Shown in pieces: positions 53,896 through 63,121 of a DNA stretch of 64,000 bases. A model generated the notes under the pieces. It was not told where the DNA came from. It did not search any database and saw only the letters and a program-made list of their open reading frames with translations. This DNA comes from Saccharicrinis sp963675435. Lineage in GTDB: Bacteria > Bacteroidota > Bacteroidia > Bacteroidales > Marinilabiliaceae. The stretch covers positions 248,001-312,000 of the forward strand of contig OY776216.1 of the NCBI GenBank assembly GCA_963675435.1, written 5' to 3'. Made by a program: the position numbers and the translations under genes. Every line of letters begins with the position of its first letter. Position 1 is the first letter of the stretch.

Positions 53896-54885
53896 TTACT
53901 CCATAAAGCTTATAACCCCTTTAGGTATTACCTTTTCAATGTTATGATTGGCGTCAAATTTTAAACTATCCAAACATAACTGTCTTAACACATATTCTTC
54001 CCCCTGTGGAAAGATGCGGTGATATAAAAGATAGTCCTGACCTTTTTCAGAGAATACCGTATGGTGCCCAGGACCATAAGTGGTACTATCAGCAGTAGTT
54101 GTTAATATTGGACTATTTACACCCTCAGTAAAAGGTCCCATTGGAGAATCTCCAACAGCATAACCTATTTTATAAGTTGCATCAATTGCTTTTCCATCAG
54201 AAAACATTAAGTAGTATTTTCCGAAACGCTTGATCATGTGAGGGGCTTCAAAATAATGAGCTGGCGTAACATCTATAGGTTCACCATCAAAAGTTACCAT
54301 ATCCGATTTTAGCTTAACCGCCATACATATTCCGTTTACCCAATCAAAACCAGACCCCCAGTATAGATAAGCCTGTCCATCTGCATCAATAAAACAATCT
54401 GCATCAATATTATGAACCTTTGGAAAATCTTCTTTGGCCACTAAAGGTGTATGATCACTTTTGGCATTTTCCCATGGACCCAATGGACTTTCTGCTACAC
54501 CAGCCCACACTTCACTACCTACAGAAACGTACATATAATACTTTCCGTTTGGAGCTTTACGCACTGCGGGAGCCCAAACCATAGAACCATTGGATGTTTT
54601 ACTGGTGCAAGCCTCTTTGGTAGGCCAATTAATATGATGACGTGTAAAATTTAAAAAATCTGTTGTTGAGAAAACAGCCAACTCCTCTCCTCCCCAAGGA
54701 TCAATAGTAGCATATATATAAAAGGTATCAGCCTCTTTTACAATGCAAGGATCTGCAAAATAACCTTCCATTATTGGATTGCTGATTAATTTCTTTTCTT
54801 TAGCTGTTTTTACCTTCTTTTGTGGAGAAGAACAGGCAGTTATAACTGCCAGAAAGAAAAATAAATATTTAAAACTTTGATTCAT
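53896..54885 (-). CDS. Glycoside hydrolase family 43 lipoprotein
   Basis: A 329-residue lipoprotein (lipobox ITACS near residue 18) with a five-bladed propeller. Catalytic base Asp in GYFADPCIV near residue 43, the pKa-modulating Asp in NIDADCFIDADGQAYLYWG near 165, and the acid Glu in HYFEAPHMIKR near 214. Expected activity is on alpha-L-arabinofuranoside or beta-xyloside; GH43 is too varied to be more exact. The frame is open to 54978 but that extension (MSPRNLKPMV) has no signal peptide; MNQSFKYLFFFLAV at 54885 gives a proper lipoprotein signal. Confidence 0.9.
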   Translation of the reverse strand: MNQSFKYLFFFLAVITACSSPQKKVKTAKEKKLISNPIMEGYFADPCIVKEADTFYIYATIDPWGGEELAVFSTTDFLNFTRHHINWPTKEACTSKTSNGSMVWAPAVRKAPNGKYYMYVSVGSEVWAGVAESPLGPWENAKSDHTPLVAKEDFPKVHNIDADCFIDADGQAYLYWGSGFDWVNGICMAVKLKSDMVTFDGEPIDVTPAHYFEAPHMIKRFGKYYLMFSDGKAIDATYKIGYAVGDSPMGPFTEGVNSPILTTTADSTTYGPGHHTVFSEKGQDYLLYHRIFPQGEEYVLRQLCLDSLKFDANHNIEKVIPKGVISFME

Positions 54886-54921
54886 TGCGCCTATGTTTCT
54901 GTTGTTTTTAATTATATTATA

Positions 54922-54952
54922 TTCACCACGCGTGAGGACACGCACGGTAACC
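54922..54952. repeat. Small CACGCG hairpin, copy 2
   Basis: TTCACCACGCGTGAGGACACGCACGGTAA is a degenerate relative of 53858-53884 preceded by a similar TTATATTAT stretch. It lies in the gap between the second GH92 gene and GH43. Confidence 0.4.
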
Positions 54953-55083
54953 ATTGGTTTCAAATTCCTGGGGCTCACATCCCAGACCTCAAAGATAACT
55001 GCCTTTGGACCTATTATTCATAGCTTTAAGTTTTAGAAAATGATTCTATCAATCTGATGATCTAAAAACCTTTGCCGCTTAAT

Positions 55084-57414
55084 TCATTTTACAGCCCATT
55101 GCTTATTTGGCTTTTCAGCCATTTGTAAGATAAGCTTACCCCCATTTACTATATTATTTTGTGAAATATGCCAATCTACTAGTTCGTTTCCATTCAAATT
55201 AGCTGACTGTATATAAACGTTCTGATCAGAATTATTATGAGTTTCAATTATAAACTCTTTACCTACATAATAATCAGGATTTAATTTTAAGGTTATTTTA
55301 TCAAAAACAGGACTTCCTAATTCAATCTGTGGCTCTAATGAACAACCACCTTTCATTGAAAACAGTCCCATTTTCATTAACACAGACAAAGAACTCATTA
55401 ATCCCTGATCCTCATCACCATTATATCCTCGTTTAGAACTAATTCCTTCATACACATCTTTAACCACTTTACGCGACCAATACTGCGTTAACCAAGGTTT
55501 ATTTAAATAGTTAAATACAAATGCAGTTTGCATAGATGGCTGATTTCCGTAATTAACAGGAATACGACTATACTCTGGATGCGTTTCTCTATCGTGAGAT
55601 GTTCCAGCAGTAAATCCTAGTTTTTCTGCTGCAGTAAACGCGGTATTCAATTTCTCTGATGCGGCATCATTTCCACCCATTAGTCTGGCCAATCCTTGCA
55701 AATCATGAGGAACAAACCAGGTATTTTGCGCACCATTTGCTTCAATAAAACCATTCTCTAAAACATATGGATCATAATCAGCTTTCCATTCTCCTTCTTT
55801 ATTTTTAGGGCGCATCCAACCACTTACAGAATCATAAACATTTTTATAATTGGTACTACGTTTTAAGAAATAATCAGCATCTTCTTTGTGTCCTAATTTC
55901 TTGGCTAACTGAGCAAGTGTCCAATCCTGATAGGCATACTCTAAGGTTTGACTGGCTCCATCCTGGTGTGATCCATAAATAACATCAGATAATGGGTAAG
56001 GAACATAGCCTTTTTCGATATAAAAATTTAAACCACCGCCTATATTTGTTTTGTGTTCGTAGCCAATTTTTTCCATGATACCTCCAGGCATATGATTTTT
56101 TTTAAGTGCCTGATATATTTCTTCCAGATCATCATTTATAATTCTCTTTTGAATAGCACTAATAATAAATGGATTTGATAAAGCACCTGTCATTACATAA
56201 GTATAATTACCTCCTGAAGGCCCTCTAGGTATTAGGCCCCCATCTTTATAATACTGCATTAATGAATGGCAAAATTCATCCATTACTTCTGGATAAACCA
56301 ATCCCCAAAGTGTATTAATGGTCCATTGAGCTCCCCAAAACGAATCTGAATTATAATGATTAAACAAGGGTTTTCCTTTACTATCAACTGGTAATTGACC
56401 GATTCTGAACTCATCTCCTGTATGATCTGGATAAGCTCCATTTACATCACTTATTATTCTGCGGCCTTGAAGTGCATGCCACAAGTCTGTATAGAATCTT
56501 TGTTGTTGTTCTGTAGTTCCTCCTTCAATTTGTATTCTTGATAGTAAACTATTCCATTCCTGTTCTGAATCTTTAACTACCTGATCAAAATCCCAATCAG
56601 GTAATTCTTTTTGCATGTTAATTTGAGCATTAGCTGCAGAAGTATATGATATAGCTAATTTTACCAATAATGGCTTAGCTGTATTTTTTTCGAAATAAAC
56701 GATATAATCACCTGAAGTAGGATCTTGCTCTACTTTTTGTACAGGCATATTGAATTTTGCTGCAAAATATACAGTACTTGGTTTTGGTCGGCGAAATGTA
56801 GGTTGATTGGTTACCTGACCTGTAATCAGATTTGTATTTTCTGTTTGTTGAATTTCTCCATGAGACATGAAGCTTGGACCTTTTTGTCCATTTAAATTAA
56901 ATAGCAAAGCAATATTTTCACCATAAGTATAACGATGAAAACCCACTCGTTTTGTTGATGTAAGCTCTGCTTTGATTTGATACCTGTTTAACATCAATTG
57001 ATGATATCCAGGAAAGATTTTTTCGGTTTGATGATTAAAGCTTGAATAATAATCCTGAAATAATCTGTTTTGATCCAATAAATCAGGATTTATTGGCATG
57101 ATAGAAGGCCCTGCCAATTGCCAGGCATGAACATGACTAAAACCTTTTACAGTATCCGTGTTATAACAATATCCACTTCCCCAGGCACCATCCACTTCTG
57201 TATCCGGACTTAAATTAACCATTCCAAATGGTCGTGAAGCTGATGTAAAGAAAAACCATCGGGAATTATTAGTATCAAGTAAAGGCCAAACTTTATTTAC
57301 CACCAGTCCTTCAGATGATTTTACAATCCTGATATTCTCACATGATACCGCAAAAAAAACATAAAACAGAATCCCTGTAATCCGGATTAAAGAATACTTA
57401 TGCATACATACCAT
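55084..57414 (-). CDS. Glycoside hydrolase family 92 alpha-mannosidase, copy 2
   Basis: A 776-residue lipoprotein (lipobox FAVSC near residue 25). N-terminal sandwich with RPFGMVNLSPDTEVDGAWG and GFSHVHAWQLAG; catalytic domain with SFWGAQWTINTLWG, QTLEYAYQDWTLAQLAKK and FIEANGAQNTWFVPHD; C-terminal GYNGDEDQGLMSSLSVLM. The motif reads GDED rather than the GNDD of copy 1, and the loop after the sandwich is different, so the two copies probably prefer different linkages or positions. It is the first enzyme after susCD. Met at 57414 or 57405 may be the start. Confidence 0.92.
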   Translation of the reverse strand: MVCMHKYSLIRITGILFYVFFAVSCENIRIVKSSEGLVVNKVWPLLDTNNSRWFFFTSASRPFGMVNLSPDTEVDGAWGSGYCYNTDTVKGFSHVHAWQLAGPSIMPINPDLLDQNRLFQDYYSSFNHQTEKIFPGYHQLMLNRYQIKAELTSTKRVGFHRYTYGENIALLFNLNGQKGPSFMSHGEIQQTENTNLITGQVTNQPTFRRPKPSTVYFAAKFNMPVQKVEQDPTSGDYIVYFEKNTAKPLLVKLAISYTSAANAQINMQKELPDWDFDQVVKDSEQEWNSLLSRIQIEGGTTEQQQRFYTDLWHALQGRRIISDVNGAYPDHTGDEFRIGQLPVDSKGKPLFNHYNSDSFWGAQWTINTLWGLVYPEVMDEFCHSLMQYYKDGGLIPRGPSGGNYTYVMTGALSNPFIISAIQKRIINDDLEEIYQALKKNHMPGGIMEKIGYEHKTNIGGGLNFYIEKGYVPYPLSDVIYGSHQDGASQTLEYAYQDWTLAQLAKKLGHKEDADYFLKRSTNYKNVYDSVSGWMRPKNKEGEWKADYDPYVLENGFIEANGAQNTWFVPHDLQGLARLMGGNDAASEKLNTAFTAAEKLGFTAGTSHDRETHPEYSRIPVNYGNQPSMQTAFVFNYLNKPWLTQYWSRKVVKDVYEGISSKRGYNGDEDQGLMSSLSVLMKMGLFSMKGGCSLEPQIELGSPVFDKITLKLNPDYYVGKEFIIETHNNSDQNVYIQSANLNGNELVDWHISQNNIVNGGKLILQMAEKPNKQWAVK

Positions 57415-57561
57415 AACCTTATTTATCGTCTACATCTCAGGACACTGATTTAGAAAAAACAAATCCTTACTTCTCAGCTCCAAAAACGATTAGATATCGT
57501 TTTAACTTAATATTTCTTAAGCAAAAAAATCTTTGTTTATCAAAAATATTAATGAAAAAGC

Positions 57562-57597
57562 AAAAGGGGGTGTTCCGGGGAACACCCCCTTTTTTAA
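57562..57597 (-). terminator. Strong hairpin between susD and the enzyme genes
   Basis: AAGGGGGTGTTCC pairs with GGAACACCCCCTT nearly without a loop, with a T run on each side (minus: CTTTTG, CTTTTT). It is the most GC-rich stem in the PUL. Confidence 0.82.
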
Positions 57598-57646
57598 CCT
57601 TAAAATTCAATGGTTTGTTGTTTATTTTTCAACAATCCAATTTTAA

Positions 57647-59269
57647 TTAATATCCGTCATTTTGCGACCAGTTGGTATTCTCATTCAAAACACCTGTTGG
57701 AACAGGGAATAAACGTTTTGTATAATCAGTAGCAGCATCAGGATTAATTGTATTCTTATAGCCCCAATTATCCTCAAAGTGTCCGAAACGAATTAAATCA
57801 TTACGACGCCAGTTTTCATCAAAAAACTCTCGACCACGTTCTTCTAACAATTCATCTAATGTTGGTATTGAACCAATAGTAGGAGCATTAACATAAGATC
57901 GTATTTGATTGAACAAACTCATAGGAGTATCTCCATTAGTAGCAGTAGCACCTCTAAGAATAGCCTCACATTTAGTAAGTAGAATGTCTGTATAACGGAA
58001 AATTGGCACATCATTATCCTGATTACGACCGTATAATCCATAATCATTAGGATCCATAATAAACTTATTGAAACGATATCCTTGAGAAAAACCTGTTGCA
58101 GAATTACCAACATTTAAGTATTCATCCACAGCTGTTAGTGTTATCTCTTTTGTTAAGATAACTTCTTCACCCTTATAAATAAACGGAGTTGATGTAACTT
58201 TATAAGTAGATGGGTCATACTGGTTCAATTTACCCTTAAAAATAGCATCGTTACGACGATCACCATCCAAAGTGAACAAGTCTGCAAATTCCGGATTCAT
58301 TGCAAAATTCCCAGCACAAGACTTGGCTAGTTTTATTCCATAAAGACCCGCACCTCCATCACCATCAGAATCTCCCTTACGCCAGGTTCTAAAACGACCA
58401 TAGGTTAATCCATCTTTGTTTGCTGCCGTATATGGCATTGCATAAATGAAATCAGCAATATTATGACCATTAGTAGGATAAAACTTTTCTAAATAGTCAT
58501 CATTAAGATCAAAAAGACCAGACTTTATTATTTCATCACATACAGAAACACAATCATCTAATTTACTATTTGTAACATTTGCTGACCAACTAGAACTAGT
58601 AACATCATTTGTATATACATTCCAGTTGATATATAATTTTGCCAATAACGCTTCAACCATCCAATAAGTAGGCCTTCCATAAGTAGAAGCATCAACAGTT
58701 TTTGTTGTTTTATCACGAATAGCTAACAGTTCTGATTCAATCCACTCTGCAACATCTGCACGAGAACTACGAACTAAAACTTCATCTGCATCTAGAACAT
58801 GATCTAATATTGGAACAGCACCATAGCTATCCATTAAAATAAAATGGTAGAAGGCACGAACAGCACGAATAGGAGCTGTAACATCTTCCTCTTCACCTCC
58901 AAGATCTACGATAACCTGGTTACATTTTGTTATACCGCTAGCCAAATCAGACCAATATCCCAAAGAGCCATCATCTGCTTTAAAATCATGTAAACTTAAA
59001 TGCGCGTAATTACCTGAATCGTAATAATCACCATCAAAACTAACCCCCATACACTCATCAGATGAGAGGGTCATCGCTTCATTATAACTACGACCTAACG
59101 CTCCTCTAAATGCATAATAAACATCAGAAGTTTTTGCATCAATGGCTATATCTGAATCTGGGTAAGAAGTATATTGAGATTTTATATCCACATCCAAATC
59201 CGTACAACTGCTAATAGAAAATGCTATAAATACAGCTGGTATAAAAAGTTTTATATTTAGTTTCTTCAT
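57647..59269 (-). CDS. SusD/RagB-family glycan-binding lipoprotein
   Basis: A 540-residue surface lipoprotein (lipobox SISSC near residue 22) that caps its SusC channel and helps to capture oligosaccharide. The helical TPR-like scaffold is seen in AIRAVRAFYHFILMDSYGAVP (about 130-150), ARADVAEWIESEL-type helices and EALLAKLYINWNVY; the C-terminal SusD signature is FNQIRSYVNAP, LLEERGREFFDENWRRNDLIRFG and LFPVPTGVLNENTN. Translation is 101 bases after susC. A very strong hairpin follows. Confidence 0.94.
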   Translation of the reverse strand: MKKLNIKLFIPAVFIAFSISSCTDLDVDIKSQYTSYPDSDIAIDAKTSDVYYAFRGALGRSYNEAMTLSSDECMGVSFDGDYYDSGNYAHLSLHDFKADDGSLGYWSDLASGITKCNQVIVDLGGEEEDVTAPIRAVRAFYHFILMDSYGAVPILDHVLDADEVLVRSSRADVAEWIESELLAIRDKTTKTVDASTYGRPTYWMVEALLAKLYINWNVYTNDVTSSSWSANVTNSKLDDCVSVCDEIIKSGLFDLNDDYLEKFYPTNGHNIADFIYAMPYTAANKDGLTYGRFRTWRKGDSDGDGGAGLYGIKLAKSCAGNFAMNPEFADLFTLDGDRRNDAIFKGKLNQYDPSTYKVTSTPFIYKGEEVILTKEITLTAVDEYLNVGNSATGFSQGYRFNKFIMDPNDYGLYGRNQDNDVPIFRYTDILLTKCEAILRGATATNGDTPMSLFNQIRSYVNAPTIGSIPTLDELLEERGREFFDENWRRNDLIRFGHFEDNWGYKNTINPDAATDYTKRLFPVPTGVLNENTNWSQNDGY

Positions 59270-59370
59270 CTTTTTATAATTATTTTTTTTTTACCACATC
59301 AAACTCACCATCATGGTCATTTCTTGATTAAGATAGACCTTGTCAGGTGTTGTTTTATAATAAATCAGTA

Positions 59371-62367
59371 TTAGAAGTTGATATTAAGACCTAGCATAAA
59401 AGTTCTGGTGCGAGGATAAAATGATTCACGACTATCAATACCTGGAGTTAACCCACCTAAAGAAACTTCAGGATCAAGTCCTTTATAACCACTAATAGTC
59501 ATTAAATTGTTACATGTCGCATAAACACTTAATCCATTAATATATTCGCCCATTTTGCCAAAGTTATATTTCAACGACAAAGTAGATAAACGCAAATAGT
59601 TACCATTTTCTAAATATCTATCTGAAGGAGCCTGTGCATTTACATCAGTAAATTTCTGATTGGTAGCCACCTCGCTCAACACATTTTTCCCTGTTGAAAC
59701 TAATGCCACATAATTATATTGCGCACGAGTTGAATTTAATACATCTCCCCCCATTACACCTTGTAAGAATGCTGTAAGCGACCAGTTTTTGTATGTCAAT
59801 GTATTGTTCCAACCATAGGTTAAATCTGGTTGAGCACAACCTACCTTTGTACGGTCAGTTTCTTGTGGACTTGTAGTTAATTCACCTGTACGCTCTCCTG
59901 TTTCTGAGTCATGCACATAAAATTGAGATACTCCACTATCATTATATCCAGCCCACTCCCACATATAGAAAGTTCCTATAGCTTCACCTTCCATAATGCG
60001 TTGAACATTAGACGTTGAAAAACCTCCGATGTTTGGATTACCAGCATTGATATAATCTACAGAATAGGTTTGATTAGAAAGGCTGATCACTTCATTTTTA
60101 TTGTGAGAAACATTGATTGAGGTTTCCCAACGTAGATTTTCTTTTTGAATTGGAATGATGTTCAAAGAAAACTCAACTCCCTTATTGCCAATCTCACCAA
60201 CATTAGCAAGCATACTTCCATATGGGTAACGGTTTGTAGATACAGCATAACTGTAAATTAAATCATCTGTACTTTTATTGTAGTATTCTAAAGTACCTGT
60301 TACGCGATTTTTAAGGAATCCGAAATCAATTCCGATGTTAAACATGCTCGTACGTTCCCACTTTAAATCCGGGTTAGCATTACTTGTGGCAGCTAAAGTA
60401 CGATAGTCTGAAGTGTTACCATTTGCATCAGTATAAGAGAACCAACCAGAAGCTCCATAAGTTTGGATAGCTGTAAATGCATTAAATCCTAACGAGTTAC
60501 CACTAACTCCATAACCAACACGGAATTTTAAATCATCAAATAAGTTTAAATTTTTAATAAAACTCTCTTCACTTAAACGCCATGAAGCAGAAGCAGAAGG
60601 GAATGTTGCCCATTGATTGTTTTCACCAAAAGCAGAACTACCATCACGACGCATTGTGGCCTGAAATAAATATTTGCTATTGTAGCTGTAATTTAAACGT
60701 CCATAAAATGATATCATTCTTAAAGTAGAAAGTGTGTAACCACTATTAATACCTGAAATGTCCATACTATTGGCATATCCCAAATTATAATACTTTAATG
60801 CATCATCATAAAAATTATATACAGTTAATCCGAAACCATCATTATTATCACTTTGTTCCCATGAATAACCAGCCATTAAACCTAGTTTATGAACATTATT
60901 AAAAGTTTTGTCATAATTTAAATAGGTTTCAAATACTGTTTTCTTATTTTCTACAGAAGTGCGACTAGCTTGTCCATTTTGAGAAGAATAAATCTGAGAA
61001 GCTGAAGAATTGTAATTACTATAGATATATTGTTCGTTTTGATATGAAAGACTCAAATTATATACTAATCCATCCACAATATTTACTGAAGCTTTTGTTA
61101 TACCTTGTAATCTTTTACTCTCGGTATTATACTCATCTTCTTTAACCATTGACATTGGGTTATAATTTTGAGAGATACCTGAAGATTGATACCAACTACC
61201 ATCTTCATTTTTTACCGAAGTCAAAGGAGAGTAATAGTTCATTGCATCAAGAACACTTGTTCCCTCTGAACCCATTGGTACATTATGATTATTAGTAATA
61301 CTTCCATTAAGACTAAATGATAATGTTAAATGATCATTTAAGGTTTTTGTTTGTAAGAAAGATCTGGCTACAAGTCGATCTTTATCAGTTTCTTTAATAA
61401 CTCCCTGTTTGCTCAAATAGTTAATACTTGCGTTATAACTGGTCTTTTCGTCACCTCCATTAATTGAAACGTTATGATTATGACTCATACCTGTACGCTG
61501 AACTTCTTTTTGCCAGTCAGTATTTCCACCTTCGTCGTTTGGAAGAGAAATACCATTTGCACTAGCATAAGCACGAAGTTCACTTGCCGACATCATATCC
61601 AAATTATTTAATATGTTATCAAAAGCAACGTAAGTGCTATAGTTCACGTTGGTTTTTCCATCTTTATTACCTCTTTTAGTTGTAACGATAATTACCCCGT
61701 TAGCGGCCTTAGATCCATAAATAGCTGTAGCTGATGCATCACGCAATACATCCATACTTTCAATATCTTCAGGTGCAACTAGAGAAAGTGACACTCCTGG
61801 AACTCCATCAATTACGTAATATGGTTCCTGCGCTTCGCCTGTACGCAAAGTAGAAGCACCACGTAAAGTAATAGATGAGCTACCATTTGGATCTGAAGTT
61901 TGAGTAATGGTTAATCCCGGAACTTTTCCTTGTAACAACTGAGAAGGATCACTATATACCCCACTGTTCATATCCTCAGACTTAATTGTAGTAATTGAAC
62001 TGGTAACATCCTTTCTTGTCATTTTGCCATAACCAACAGCTACAACTTCATCAAGCCCAATCATACTTGATTGTAACACTACCTTAATTTTAGTATTATT
62101 AGCGTCAACAGCAACTTCTTGCGTTTCAAAACCAATAAAAGAAAAAACTAAAGTTTTTACATCCGATGGTACACTTAATACAAAATTACCATCCATATCA
62201 GTAATTGTACCATTAGTTGTACCTTTTACTGCCACAGAAACACCGGGCATTGAGTACCCCTGATCATCTAACACTGTACCAGACAAATCAAAATTTTGTG
62301 CCCAAGTATTAAATGAATAACCTAATATAAAGGCTATCATTACAAACTTTAAAGTGAATTGTTTCAT
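59371..62367 (-). CDS. SusC/RagA-family TonB-dependent glycan transporter
   Basis: A 998-residue outer-membrane transporter. Signal peptide at 1-23; carboxypeptidase-like N-terminal domain (FDLSGTVLDDQGYSMPGVSV to about 108); the SusC hallmark LDEVVAVGYGKMTRKDVTSS near 113-132; plug with PYYVIDGVPG and SMDVLRDASATAIYGSKAANGVIIVTTKRG (the typical SusC signature); barrel to the end RTFMLGLNINF. It forms a pair with the SusD gene downstream and imports the PUL glycan. No sigma/anti-sigma pair is present; control is by the hybrid regulator. Confidence 0.95.
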   Translation of the reverse strand: MKQFTLKFVMIAFILGYSFNTWAQNFDLSGTVLDDQGYSMPGVSVAVKGTTNGTITDMDGNFVLSVPSDVKTLVFSFIGFETQEVAVDANNTKIKVVLQSSMIGLDEVVAVGYGKMTRKDVTSSITTIKSEDMNSGVYSDPSQLLQGKVPGLTITQTSDPNGSSSITLRGASTLRTGEAQEPYYVIDGVPGVSLSLVAPEDIESMDVLRDASATAIYGSKAANGVIIVTTKRGNKDGKTNVNYSTYVAFDNILNNLDMMSASELRAYASANGISLPNDEGGNTDWQKEVQRTGMSHNHNVSINGGDEKTSYNASINYLSKQGVIKETDKDRLVARSFLQTKTLNDHLTLSFSLNGSITNNHNVPMGSEGTSVLDAMNYYSPLTSVKNEDGSWYQSSGISQNYNPMSMVKEDEYNTESKRLQGITKASVNIVDGLVYNLSLSYQNEQYIYSNYNSSASQIYSSQNGQASRTSVENKKTVFETYLNYDKTFNNVHKLGLMAGYSWEQSDNNDGFGLTVYNFYDDALKYYNLGYANSMDISGINSGYTLSTLRMISFYGRLNYSYNSKYLFQATMRRDGSSAFGENNQWATFPSASASWRLSEESFIKNLNLFDDLKFRVGYGVSGNSLGFNAFTAIQTYGASGWFSYTDANGNTSDYRTLAATSNANPDLKWERTSMFNIGIDFGFLKNRVTGTLEYYNKSTDDLIYSYAVSTNRYPYGSMLANVGEIGNKGVEFSLNIIPIQKENLRWETSINVSHNKNEVISLSNQTYSVDYINAGNPNIGGFSTSNVQRIMEGEAIGTFYMWEWAGYNDSGVSQFYVHDSETGERTGELTTSPQETDRTKVGCAQPDLTYGWNNTLTYKNWSLTAFLQGVMGGDVLNSTRAQYNYVALVSTGKNVLSEVATNQKFTDVNAQAPSDRYLENGNYLRLSTLSLKYNFGKMGEYINGLSVYATCNNLMTISGYKGLDPEVSLGGLTPGIDSRESFYPRTRTFMLGLNINF

Positions 62368-63121
62368 ATAAATTATTTTAGGTTTCTAATTCGAAATACT
62401 TACAGCTAATTTACATTCTATAACATTTTTTAACCTAGATTATTCATCCAATCACATGGACAAACAATTCATTGCGCATAAACAACAGTATTTCAAATAG
62501 ATAAAAAATATAAAATACGTATTATTATTTAGAATTCATAAATCATGTAATATTTAGGAGCCAAAGAAAGGGATCATAAATTAACTATCTGTTAAGCATA
62601 TTTTGTCTAATTACAAAATACCCATATAGCAACCAAACATTGGTAAGTTTATTTTAAAATACAGTTAACCGATTGTTGATTTTTTGTAATATAACCCTTC
62701 CTTTAATCTGGCATTACCATATAACTGGGTAAAACTGCATGTTACCAAAGTAATAACGCTAGTTACCATCCGAAATTGAATGTTACCAAGGTAGAATTAC
62801 ATGTTACCATCCGGAAATACATGTTACGGAGGTAGAACAGCATGTTACCGTCCGGAAATGCATGTTACCGAGGTAGAACAGCATGTTACCATCCGCAAAC
62901 GCATGTTACCAAGGTAGAACAGCATGTTACCGAGGTAAAAATGCATGTTACCATCCGGAAATGCGTGTTACGCTTGCAACATGCAATTCTGGGAAAGTTT
63001 TCTAAATATCTGTGGGGTCTCTTCAATAAACTCTGACAATAGTCTTCTTTCTGTTTGTATTATTTAAATTAAAACCAGACCAATGCCTTTTTCCTGCGCA
63101 AAACAGACTTAGTAAAAAGTA
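62368..63121. other. Upstream region of susC with a tandem array
   Basis: A stretch of 754 bases without a supported gene. The first 370 bases before susC are plain AT-rich leader and should hold the susC promoter, which I could not place. The array at 62740-62985 fills much of the rest. Confidence 0.6.
62740..62985 (+). repeat. Tandem array of alternating 20- and 21-base units
   Basis: About twelve units begin TGTTACC or close to it. They fall into two types that mostly alternate: A, TGTTACCATCCGGAAATGCA (20), and B, TGTTACCGAGGTAGAACAGC plus A (21). Outer units are more degenerate than the middle ones. There are no spacers between units. Both types have a small palindrome (TCCGGA in A, TACCGAGGTA in B). 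A short frame runs through it, but the mix of 20- and 21-base units breaks any constant reading frame. Confidence 0.85.

Noticed and set aside
42343..62367. Heparan sulfate PUL
   Set aside because: There is no sulfatase, heparin lyase or GH88 in the locus; only the GH89/HGSNAT pair points that way.
62740..62985. CRISPR array
   Set aside because: Units follow each other without spacers and no cas gene is near.
62842..63036. Small gene in the tandem array
   Set aside because: The frame only exists because of the repeats, and the 20/21-base alternation breaks unit-to-unit frame.
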